Assembly (NCBI RefSeq): GCF_921293095.1
Contig: NC_060251.1
Location: 67,774,774 to 67,838,773, forward strand
Length of the DNA: 64,000 nucleotides
Direction: 5' to 3'
Source of the DNA: Ischnura elegans
Taxonomy: Eukaryota; Arthropoda; Insecta; Odonata; Coenagrionidae
Of the stretch, positions 55,445 through 64,000 are shown in pieces (position 1 is the first letter of the stretch; every line of letters starts with the position of its first letter). The translations under genes were made by a program, and so were the position numbers. The notes beneath the pieces were generated by a model. The model was not told the origin of the DNA, ran no database searches, and saw nothing but the letters and a program-made list of their open reading frames with translations.

Positions 55445-55847
55445 CAGGGCCGGCCTTAGGGCGGGGCGACAGCCCCGGGCCCCGCGCTGTGGGGGGCCCC
55501 GCGTTCGTGAAAAAAATTAAAATATACGATAGTTTTGAAAACGCAATTGCAACTATTACTGTAAAGTCCGTGCTAGACGAAAAATAATATTATGAAAAAG
55601 GAATAATAATGCAGTAATTTTTATTGTGCAATTCACGCTTGAAGCTCATCAAGACTTATCTGAGAAGTAGCATCTCACAGGAACGTCTAAGTTCTCTTGC
55701 TATGTTGTCAATTGAACATGATGTTGCAGAGAGTGGTAGGGATTCAAAATGCTCGAGTTTGTAGATGGGGTATAGTTTAATATTTTAAGTGAAGGGCCCC
55801 GCACTGAAGGTTTGCCCCTAGCCCCGCACCTGCTAGGGCCGGCCCTG
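55445..55847 (+). mobile_element. hAT deletion derivative keeping a transposase C-terminal piece, perfect TSD
   Basis: Left end CAGGGCCGGCCTTAGGGCGG, right end CTAGGGCCGGCCCTG; CCCATTTT flanks it at 55437-55444 and 55848-55855. The plus strand at about 55630-55735 reads NSRLKLIKTYLRSSISQERL and SSLAMLSIEHDVAES, which resembles the dimerisation region at the C-terminus of hAT transposases (L-K-x-Y-L-R-S-x-x-x-Q-E-R-L-S-x-L-A-x-x-S-I-E). This ties the CAGGGCCGGCC family to hAT. 403 bp. Confidence 0.9.
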
Positions 55848-55855
55848 CCCATTTT

Positions 55856-56276
55856 AATGCGCCGTAGGTGACAACAGAGATAGAGGCCAACTTGAGGATC
55901 CTATTTTGTTATATTCGTGGTTCTCAGACTCGAGATAGACAGGAGAAATAATGAATAACCCATCCAATTTCTTTCCCGTAGTGTGCCTCATACTCTCTCT
56001 TTCTGGGCTGAAGTTGGTACGGACCCCACTGCTGGAAGCGAGAGTCGGCGAAGACAAAAGAAATGCGAAGAGATAAAGGAGGAAAGAGAAATGCGGCGTC
56101 GTTCTGTTTCCCTTTTATTTTATATGTCATATTGCGCTCTCATAAGCTCCTTTATGTTTTTGCAACCTCTTTCTCTTGTTTTCATTTAACCAGCCCAACA
56201 CTGCCCTGACCTTGAAAGCAGCGGGCAGGAAGACTATTTGGGTGCAAAATGTAACGAGACTGTGTCTTCGTTAACG
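55856..56276. other. intergenic, nothing recognised
   Basis: No supported feature. Confidence 0.4.
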
Positions 56277-56284
56277 CACTCTGA

Positions 56285-56858
56285 CAGTGGCGTAACTATG
56301 GGGGGGGGGATGAGGGGGATAGATCCCCCCGAAAAGCCTCAGAGAAAAAAAAAATATTTAGAACTATTACCTAGTTTTGACATATAATAACTAAATCTAC
56401 GTAAAGTTCGATTTTAAGTACCAATATGATGTGTAATACATTTCCAGGCATGTCATTTTTCACTAATTTTCCCGGACCCTGATTGATTATGGGGGGCGGG
56501 GGGGGAGTCGCCCCCTACAGAGGCGCAGCTAGGAATTAAGGCTGGGGGGGTTTAGGTCCAACTAATACCGATGTGTGTGGGGGTATGGAGTACCCACCAG
56601 GATAAGCGTTAAGTGCGAGATTAGTAAATTTCGGAATTTCAAGATAAATGTTGAGTTTTACGGCTTTCTGAGGGATATTTTATTAATCCTTACACTATTC
56701 TATTAGTAATATCAATCCAAGTAAGTAAAATGTATTAAACTTAAAAATTTCTCGGAGCTCTGGGGGGGTTTTATCCCCCAAAATCCCCCCCACTCGCTGC
56801 GCCACTGGGTCCCGAGGCCTCTCAACCCCCCCAAATCATATTCATAGTTACGCCGCTG
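56285..56858. mobile_element. hAT-like MITE, family A, carrying a second MITE
   Basis: Starts CAGTGGCGTAACTATGGGGG, ends ATAGTTACGCCGCTG. Flanks CACTCTGA (56277-56284) and AACTCTGA (56859-56866) agree at 7 of 8. Core as in 6095-6355. Split by 56518-56807. Confidence 0.83.
56518..56807. mobile_element. hAT-like MITE nested in 56285-56858
   Basis: Starts CAGAGGCGCAGCTAGGAATT and ends CACTCGCTGCGCCACTG. Flanks GCCCCCTA and GGTCCCGA agree at 5 of 8. 290 bp, AT-rich core. Confidence 0.75.
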
Positions 56859-57002
56859 AACTCTGACGGAAACGTGGATGAGTACAGGTTACCTCATTGG
56901 ATTCCGTGGGATTTTGTGTCTAGTCTCGTATTTCTTGTCGAAAAATTATCTTTCTCTGATATTGTGTTACTGTTGAGTCCAGTGCTCATTGAACAATCGA
57001 AA

Positions 57003-57225
57003 TTATTATTCAAGTATTCTGCCGATTAAGGTAGGTTTAAGAAGCATTCTGGCACCCTCCTCATCCTTCATGGACTTCCCTCTTCAATTCTTATTAAGGC
57101 CTACTTCCTTTCGTCCTATCTAAAAATACTATTCTAATCCTACCTCTCCATCGTTTGCTCTACATTCTACGCTCTAGCACCGTTTTCAGCATTCTTTCCC
57201 CACTGAAAACTCGCTCCATCCCGAC
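57003..57225 (-). mobile_element. LINE fragment, family B, 3' end
   Basis: Plus strand ATTATTATTCAAGTATTCTG then CCGATTAAGGTAGG and CTAGCACCGTTTTCAGCATT: the reverse complement of the 3' end of 32040-32520. Truncated. Confidence 0.65.
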
Positions 57226-57429
57226 GCCCCAAGGCTAGCACCTTAAACGTATAAGAGATGGAAGAATCTATAGGCGTAATATGGGCGAGGTACGCTGCCA
57301 CCAGTTAAACCAAAATTAATGTTCGTAAAATTCGAGGAGGTTTGTAAATTTTTTGGTGCGAAAACTGTCGTATAATATTGTAGTAATTTATCATCCAAGT
57401 TTCAATATGATGCGATTTATTATTATTAT

Positions 57430-57800
57430 GAATATTATTATTGAAGTATTTTACCGATTAAGCTAGGCTTGCATGGAGTATTTAAAAGGTACTCTGACAG
57501 TTTCTCCTCCCTACATGGACTCTCCTCTTCAATTAACAATAAGACCTACTCATTTTCATTCTATCTATAAATACTATTCTCTTCCTTTCTCTCCCTCGTT
57601 TACCCAACACTCTAGCTGCCTCTCCTCACCCACCATGTCCAGCACTTCGTCGTTTCTCCTCCTCTCCGTCCTCCTCACCCTCTCCATTCTCCTCCGCACA
57701 CACATCTCGAACGCCTCCAGTCTTCTCTCGTCCTCCGTCCTAAGTGTCCATGTTTCCACCCCGTAAAGCACTACTTTCCAGATCAGACTCATCGCTAGCC
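57430..57800 (-). mobile_element. LINE fragment, family B
   Basis: Minus-strand frame 57574-57792 reads YGVETWTLRTEDERRLEAFE, RRRMERVRRTERRR, NDEVLDMVGEERQLE. The tail (AATAATATTC) and TCGGTAAAATACTT at 57430-57460 match the family. 5' truncated. Confidence 0.75.
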
Positions 57801-57947
57801 TTTTCTTTAAACTCTCACAGAACGAACCAATTGAACAAGGAAGGAATAATTTTTGTAACTAATAGAGACAAATGAAATTCTATTCATGTTATTATTTTTG
57901 ATTCTACTGGCAGAGGAAAAATACCTTGAAACTACCATAAAAAAGGG

Positions 57948-58148
57948 TATAGGCGGATCTAGGGGGGTGGACGGGGGCACGTGCCCCCCCAGACCCTTAA
58001 AAAATATGCAAGATTTTTAATATGGTCCCATTATCATTGCGTTCGTTTTGTAATACGAGGTATCTTTGTGTACCCCCCAGAACAAAATCCTGGATACGGC
58101 CTTGCTTGTGCCCCCCCCCCCCAGAAAGAAATCCTGAATCCGCCCATG
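57948..58148. mobile_element. hAT-like MITE with GGCGGATCTAGG ends
   Basis: Left TATAGGCGGATCTAGGGGGG, right TCCTGAATCCGCCCATG. Flanks AAAAAGGG and AAACGGGG agree at 6 of 8. The right end seems duplicated: CCCCCAGAACAAAATCCTGG then CCCCCAGAAAGAAATCCTGA. Confidence 0.6.
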
Positions 58149-58305
58149 AAACGGGGTAAATATTCCTACAAGAAAATTTATCGCGATCCAACTCTTTTCT
58201 CTTTTCATGCATCTATACTCGCAATCGTACTTGTGGTTGCGTGCTGCCGCTTGTTTCTTTATTACTTACATTTTATACTATAAAAAATCTTTATTTGATG
58301 TGATG

Positions 58306-58525
58306 TATCTGGTGGCTGGTCCTCCACCTCGTGGGCCCGGGTGTAAATCTCGATGGCATATAATTCACAGGGGCTGTTCTATCCCTGCTTTTTGTGGTCC
58401 TCTTGATGCCTTTCGTCAAGAGCACGCTATTGCCGACGCCGGGTTTCTCTCCAAAACCTTCGTTCTCTACCCTTCCTTGTGGCGCAAATGACCTTAGGTA
58501 TTAGTCGCCTCCTCCAAAAATGTAC
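58306..58525 (+). mobile_element. tRNA-derived SINE, family 2, copy 3
   Basis: CACCTCGTGGGCCCGGGTGT, then AAATCTCG, GATGCCTTTCGTCAAGAG, GCTATTGCCGACGCCGGGTT and CAAATGACCTTAGG. The central GATGGGACGTTAAACC block is deleted in this copy. Confidence 0.68.
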
Positions 58526-59387
58526 CTGCCTTCTGTTTTACTTTGTATATATTTTATTCATTTATTTTACATATTTTTATCCCCAAACTTGATACCGTCT
58601 ACGCCAGGCTGCATTTCCTTAGCATCAAAGGTCCTAGCTTTATGATTATATCCTTGAAATATTTGCTATAGAGCACGATAGCACGTTCGTTGGGTTTGAT
58701 TAGCAGATCCCTCCGTGAGAGTCATAAATCTTTAAGCTTGTGTCACCCTAGTAACGTTGAAGTTCGGAACGGCTGCTTAGTTCAAGGCCCCTCAGCCAAC
58801 TTTCCGCTCCTTCATAGCAGATGGCGGGTGTTGAGGAGCGGCTTACTTGACGGTCCAACAGGGATGAGGAATTTACGAGCGGGGATTAGCAGTGCAAGGG
58901 CTCAAGATTTTCATATTTCATGCGCGACATTCAATGAAACAGGGATGTAGGAAGCCATCGCATTAGCAGCTGGCAAAATCCGATGCATGCATTTTGTAAA
59001 GGTTTTTATTTTTAATATGAAATTGCCTACCCAATGTAATTTCTAAATCAAAAAACGTACTCCTTGTTGAGTGTCTTCGATGAATTGTGAGGTTCGTGGG
59101 GATTGCCAAACTTAATTGCTAAAATGAATTTTTCATCGTAACCAAGTGTTTATAAACTCATCCCATCAAAATTTTGTGTCGTTCACTGCATCTCAGACAT
59201 TTAACCCTAGAAAATATTAATTAATTTTTTTCCGTTCCTTTTTCCACGGCTGTGTGAATTTTTATTGTGTTTTCTTGTACGTTGTTGTGCAGGTGTTATT
59301 GTTTGCCTATCCTAAGTATGTTTTCTTTGAAGAATCTGAGCTTTTCCCGATGAATAGGATGGATGAGAGATTCTCGGGTTTCCGTCG
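58526..59387. other. intergenic, nothing recognised
   Basis: No supported feature. Confidence 0.4.
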
Positions 59388-59526
59388 GGTTGAATATCTG
59401 AGCTGATAAACCTCATTCACCGGTCGTCGACGTGTTGGTAAAGTTTCTCATGGGAAATGAGTAACAGAACCTGAAATTTACAATGTATTTCTAAGCGCCT
59501 TCGCGCAAATACAGTATCAAATATGT
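59388..59526. repeat. dispersed repeat, copy 1 (partner 60525-60664)
   Basis: Shared blocks: CTGAGCTGRTAAACC, CATTC, CGTCGACGTGTT, AAGRTTTCTC, ACAGAACCTGAAATTT, CAATGTATTTCTAA, CGCAAATA. Same orientation as the partner. Class unknown. Confidence 0.65.
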
Positions 59527-59694
59527 TTCTCTGTTTGTATCGCACAACAATTATTATAAGCTTCCCTTCAATGAGTTTTTTCGAACATAATGGCAAATAA
59601 AAGATGACGTGACCGGGCTTTGCGCGGCTCCTTTTCGCTCGAATTGAACTTTGCCCTCTATACTTAATCTTGATTTACTCAATAATTTTTCCCA

Positions 59695-59885
59695 TTCCTT
59701 AGGAGGGACAGCACCAGCGATCGCTTCAATGTTGACTGAGAGAAATAACTGTTTATCGCGATCATTGTCCGCGATGACTCGAAGGATGGCAATCTCATCC
59801 CTTTTCCCATCACTCTGCACATGCCTTTTTCCGTCGCTGAAACCATAACTGGCGCCGCGGCGCCGTCCTTCAGCCAATCAGAACG
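59695..59885. mobile_element. PIF/Harbinger-like MITE, partial inverted copy
   Basis: AGCGATCGCTTCAATGTTGA, GATGGCAATCTCATCCCTTT, CCTTTTTCCGTCGCTGAAAC and CAGCCAATCAGAACG are the reverse complement of 4920-5100. No terminal repeat retained. Confidence 0.6.
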
Positions 59886-60036
59886 AATTTAAAAGGGAAA
59901 AATAACGAATCTTAGTATACCCCATTCCCTTTCCTTCATAATAAACAAGTAAGCTAGTAACATGATGAAATTAAAATTATTTCCCCGAAAAAAACATTAA
60001 TCGACCCATTGCATTCTACATCTTTATCTACTTCTA

Positions 60037-60502
60037 CAGAATACCCTGCAAGCCGCCTAAAAGGCGTTTGGCTGGGGGTATTAGGACACCAGCCATTTGC
60101 ACATAAAAAGGAAATGCTCTAACGAAATTGCGACCACCATTTATTAAAGTCCTTTATGGTTCGGGGGAAAAACGGATTCCTATATCTATCCATTCCGCAA
60201 AACATCTCTCTTAATTTATCTCTTCTGTCGGACCTGGAAATATAGTGCGGCTCTAATATTATGTTCTCCGTGTCGCTCTTAAAGATATTCATTCTCAATT
60301 GTTCAAGCAATCTAATTTTGCCCGGCAATGTGAACGGTTTACCATACAACATAGCAAATCTTGGGAGTAAAGGTGCCGCGTAAGCAAAGATATTACTATC
60401 CTTTGCCAATGAGTCTATGGAATGACCGGCTCCCCAATATCCAGCCATTGTCGCCTTTGACAAACCCAGACCCGCTCCAGCTTGCACCTGAATAGGGCAC
60501 AC
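60037..60502 (-). mobile_element. LINE 3' fragment with terminal hairpin, copy 2
   Basis: Minus-strand frame 60119-60502 (127 residues) ends IRLLEQLRMNIFKSDTENII, LEPHYISRSDRRDKLREM, DRYRNPFFPRTIKDFN. Its first about 57 residues (GLGLSKATMAGYWGAGHSID, NIFAYAAPLLPRFAMLYGKP) have no match in copy 1 and are not recognised. The hairpin of ATACCCCCAGCCAAACGCC and GGCGGCTTGCAGGGTAT lies past the stop at 60040-60082. Confidence 0.7.
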
Positions 60503-60524
60503 AGTTAAATGAAGAGGGCATACC

Positions 60525-60664
60525 GGGTTGACTTTCTGAGCTGGTAAACCGCATTCTCCAGTCGTCGACGTGTTCGTAAGGTTTCTCTCAGTAAATGAAT
60601 GACAGAACCTGAAATTTTCAATGTATTTCTAAACTCCTTCCCGCAAATATAATGTCAAATACAT
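60525..60664. repeat. dispersed repeat, copy 2 (partner 59388-59526)
   Basis: See the partner for shared blocks; about 140 bp, separated from it by about 1 kb that contains a MITE piece and a LINE fragment. Confidence 0.65.
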
Positions 60665-63600
60665 CAGAGGATATTATAAATAAATATAATAGAGACTTTC
60701 ACAAAAAATAGAAGCATAATGCATCAATATTGTCTGGAGGTAAATAGCCAATATCTCCGGCATCTTGGGTATACATTTAACTTACGAAGTGATTTTTTTT
60801 AAACACATCTACTATTATCGGGTGCTCATCTTATTTCAAAATATCAATACCAACAGATATTTTACCATCTTGCGAATCGTTTGCAGTGTAATCCCTGGAC
60901 AAAAAAACAGTCTTCACATCCTTTTCAGTAAGTGATATGCTAACTATCCGGTGGAGTTATTGGAATTTATTACTGTACCCAATAGCGTTGAAGTAGAAAT
61001 TTTTTTAGATTGGCATCCTTGTCGTAAAAATCGAAGTCCTCAACTATTTCACTAAAATGTTTTAATTATACAGATATTTTTCGTATTGTAAAATTTGAAT
61101 AATTTTTACTAATTAACTTTCAAAAAAATAATGTTCGTTCATTGCTGGGAAGGTTTACGTATTCACTGGTACTTGAAATGTAAAGTGATTAATTATAAAA
61201 GGCATGAGTAAGTATCATGAACTACTATTTTACGAATGTACATCAAGGGAGTATTTCTGAAACTATGTTCTTTCGCGTTTTGATAAATTGCTCATTCGTT
61301 ATCGTGCAATAGGTTTGGATAATATATGAAAATATATACAAAGGTGAAACATTTTTTTAAACTTACCAAGCACCTGAAAATACGGTTCCTCCAATTGTAT
61401 TCCAACTACCGATGAAACATTTATCAAAGGATGAGGAACTACGGAATTAGTTTTGCATTCTCTTCATTCTCTAGCGCCCGGCATAAGTGTTGTTTTGAAG
61501 AGGTTTATATGCAGCCATAACGAGCCAGTGACCCTCAGAGTGGAGCTTACCTTAGGATAGACTGGTAGCCAACGACCTGTGTGCGTGGATAAAGAATTTT
61601 CGTCCACAACGCCGTTTTACTCTCTTGGTGCAGGCGGCTTCAGCGGTTGCTCGCACTTCATCCGATCTAGAGAGGGAAAAACAAATGAAAGAGAAGAGAA
61701 TGGAGTTTGGAATAGTGGGGTGGGAGAGTAATCTTTTGATGTTGCGCACTACAGACAGCCTTTGTTTCCTTCCACGCTCTTGTTTTTGTTTCGCCCGTGC
61801 GGTGGCAGCACTTTGGCGGAGCGCAACAATGGAAGCGAGGAGAGAAAAGAGAACATGGCGATTTCCTATCCTGCGTCACGACCACGTGAATTAATAAGAG
61901 TGGCTCTTCCGTCGACGCGGAGATTAGCAACACCATGGCTTTATTTTTACGCACCATAGTATGTTTTCTCGCGTTGATTCCCGTACTCCTCACGGCGCTG
62001 CGTGCGTCAAATACTTTTCATGGAGCTTTCCTTTCCCACTCCCAAACACCCGAAGGGATATCCTTGGGTAGTGCTCTTTTGTTTGTTACCAGCTTTAGAA
62101 TCCCAGGATACAATAATCCTTGGTGCTTTTGTTGCTCAAGAAAAACCGATTCCTCTTTCAACCCCGTCTTTTATTCGTGTTACCCTGTCGCGGCGCATTT
62201 CACGTGACAAAAAAATCCTTGTTATCGAAAAGAATGCCCTAGCACGTTTTTCCAAACGGAATGTTTTTTTTGGAATATGGCGTCGGTTCTGTTGAATGCA
62301 TGGCTTTTAGTCCTTAATATAACATTTTCTTCAAGGTTAGTCATCGCGTTGGCCTTACCACCAGGCGAAATTTTGACCTTTTTTTCAAGTTTTGGTAATT
62401 TCCCTTATTATAATGGTTTTATATTTCTTTCCTCAAACCGCCTTTCCATTCTTGAGTTATTATGTATATTTTATAAAATGGCCTACACCATCCTTGAAAA
62501 TGGAAAATATTTGTATTTGAATACACGAAAAGAAGTGGAAATTTTCCGTGAATTCTCACTTCATATAGATTGCGCATGTTGGGTATAGATTTTTAAACTA
62601 ACGTACTGTAAGTGGGTGAATATGATAAAAATAGCCCGCTTGCCAATTGAATATATCATGCATGTTTATTTTCATCTGTGTAGGCCATATCTTTTCTTCT
62701 CTACGGTATCGTGCCCTAACATGCACTAACATTAATATTTATGGTTGATATATATATATGTATATATATAGATTATAATAATTGTTTGATTTTTATTTAT
62801 TATTTATTTACATTGTGGTGGAATAAAATACCAATTAAAAGTGGTTAATACGAGGGTTTGAAGACGGAAAAAGTATTCAAAGCGATGTTTCATATTTGCT
62901 AGGCAATATGTTCGGAGAAGAGCTTTCCTATGGAAACACGCTTGCGGACAACATCTTGGAATGAAAAGACAACAAAGAAAAAAGTAAGTTTTGTATTATT
63001 TGTACGCTTTCTTTCACATGTAATATAAAATATTGTTTATTTTGTAAATTTATATTATATTTAAATAAATATTTATTTTTCATGTTCAAATATTTTATCA
63101 ATATGCTATATATGGAATTTTAAACAAACATAATTAACCTGTGACTTTTATTCTTTGAAATTTTGGTTAAAGGGCCCTATAAATTCGGATAAATTGATTA
63201 AATATTTAATTTATAATCTTAGGCGTGAGAGTCTTCATTAAGTTGCAGATTCTTTCAGCGAAGACTACGACGACGACCTCCTTTCTCCCCGGTTTTAATA
63301 CCAGGCACAGTGCCAGCTGCCGGTGTTTAGTTAAATCGCCTCTTCAGCGTTATAAGCTGTGCGTCCGAAATACACGGAGGGACATATGGCACAAAAAGTG
63401 TGAGGCACCAGTGCTACCTTTCCAGTGTAAGAGAAGATGAAAGATTCATAGTAAATATTTTCGCCGTTCCTACGCATCTGCCCCCAACTATTGATTAAAA
63501 GTTCAAATATTTCCAATGACTGTGTACACTCCGTACAGACACTAGGTATTCCGATCCAAGTTACCTAACTACATGTGTCAACATACACACTGCCTCAAAA

Positions 63601-63870
63601 AATTACCCTTCTATGAGTATTTTATAAAACCTCCTTCCAACCGTAGCTTTTCATTTATAAAAGTTTTGTTTCTATTTTCGAAGTACTAAAAAGGAAAATA
63701 AAACGCAAAAAAATAATGAGAAAAGAATAACTGAATTCGCATCAGCAAATTTATTACTAAGAGATGTTGAAAAAATTAGAAGACAATCAAACAAAGTTAA
63801 TGGTTTAATTAAAAAGAAAAAATAAATATATGCAATCTAAAAAATACAAAAATGGTTATCTATGTATCTG
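60665..63870. other. intergenic, nothing recognised
   Basis: AT-rich at both ends; 61550-62250 is more balanced in base composition and has several overlapping frames of 65-108 codons on both strands, none with a motif. A TA-rich microsatellite sits at 62749-62770. Confidence 0.4.
62749..62770. repeat. (TA)n microsatellite
   Basis: Runs of TATATATA interrupted once by TATG. Confidence 0.85.
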
Positions 63871-63932
63871 TTAACCAACCATTAACCACCAAGCATTAAC
63901 CACCAAGCATAACCATCAAGCATTAACCAACT
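63871..63932. repeat. short tandem repeat, about 14-bp unit
   Basis: Units based on TTAACCACCAAGCA repeat four to five times with small changes (ACCAACCATTA, ACCATCAAGCATTA). A minisatellite; the units adjoin with no spacers. Confidence 0.75.
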
Positions 63933-64000
63933 GTTCTAATTATTTTTTAGCTTCCTTTTCACGCAAATAATATTAAAAACGACAACTGTAACAGTAATTA

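Noticed and set aside
61625-62588. A cluster of overlapping frames of 65-108 codons
   Set aside because: They occur on both strands in several frames without motifs, Kozak context or repeats; chance frames in less AT-rich sequence.
63871-63932. A CRISPR-like array
   Set aside because: Units of about 14 bp adjoin with no unique spacers; it is a minisatellite in a eukaryotic genome.

Overview
This is a nuclear genomic window from an animal, most likely an arthropod. The evidence is a split host gene with GT-AG introns, Pol III tRNA genes, tRNA-derived SINEs, LINEs, many short DNA transposons with terminal inverted repeats, and a Ty3/Gypsy LTR retrotransposon. The sequence alone does not give the species. 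The window is AT-rich and gene-poor, and most of what can be named is repeat.

Host genes. One protein-coding gene is complete: a mitochondrial tryptophanyl-tRNA synthetase (WARS2) on the minus strand, seven coding exons from 29051 down to 21508, encoding 370 residues. Its intron phases, splice sites, HIGH-like (HIGN) and KMSKS motifs and N-terminal presequence all agree. About 400 bases upstream, in the opposite direction, is a tRNA-Arg(ACG) gene. Three more intact tRNA-Arg(ACG) copies (33000, 45632, 47057), one degenerate copy (31124) and one clear pseudogene (30888) follow. Several share the same 5' and 3' flanks, so the gene was copied as part of a larger unit. An intron-containing tRNA-Ile(UAU) lies at 48473.

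Layout. 1-13.7 kb: intergenic, with a long hairpin (1121-1681), inverted-repeat elements, SINEs, LINE scraps and hAT-like MITEs. 13.7-20.3 kb: a Ty3/Gypsy element on the minus strand with 391-bp LTRs that read as identical, and long gag and pol frames; it looks whole and young. 20.4-21.2 kb: an hAT relic and a near-perfect palindrome. 21.3-29.1 kb: WARS2. 29.4-33.1 kb: tRNA-Arg copies among MITEs and LINE fragments. 33.1-37.6 kb: a three-level nest of TIR elements, in which a 233-bp MITE has a 4.2-kb element in its end duplication and that element holds a 2.2-kb element. 37.7-45.4 kb: SINEs, a PIF/Harbinger-like MITE and unexplained intergenic DNA. 45.4-47.3 kb: tandem tRNA-Arg duplicons. 48.4-64 kb: tRNA-Ile, hAT MITEs (one keeping a piece of transposase), LINE 3' ends with a hairpin, and long stretches with nothing recognisable.

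The genes supply mitochondrial tryptophan charging and cytosolic Arg and Ile tRNAs. I see no gene cluster with a shared pathway and no prokaryote-like system. The most notable observations are the nested TIR elements, the tRNA-Arg duplicon, the two inverted-repeat insertions with lopsided ends and 11-13 bp flanking repeats, and the AT-hook-like, low-complexity tail on the Gypsy Pol protein.
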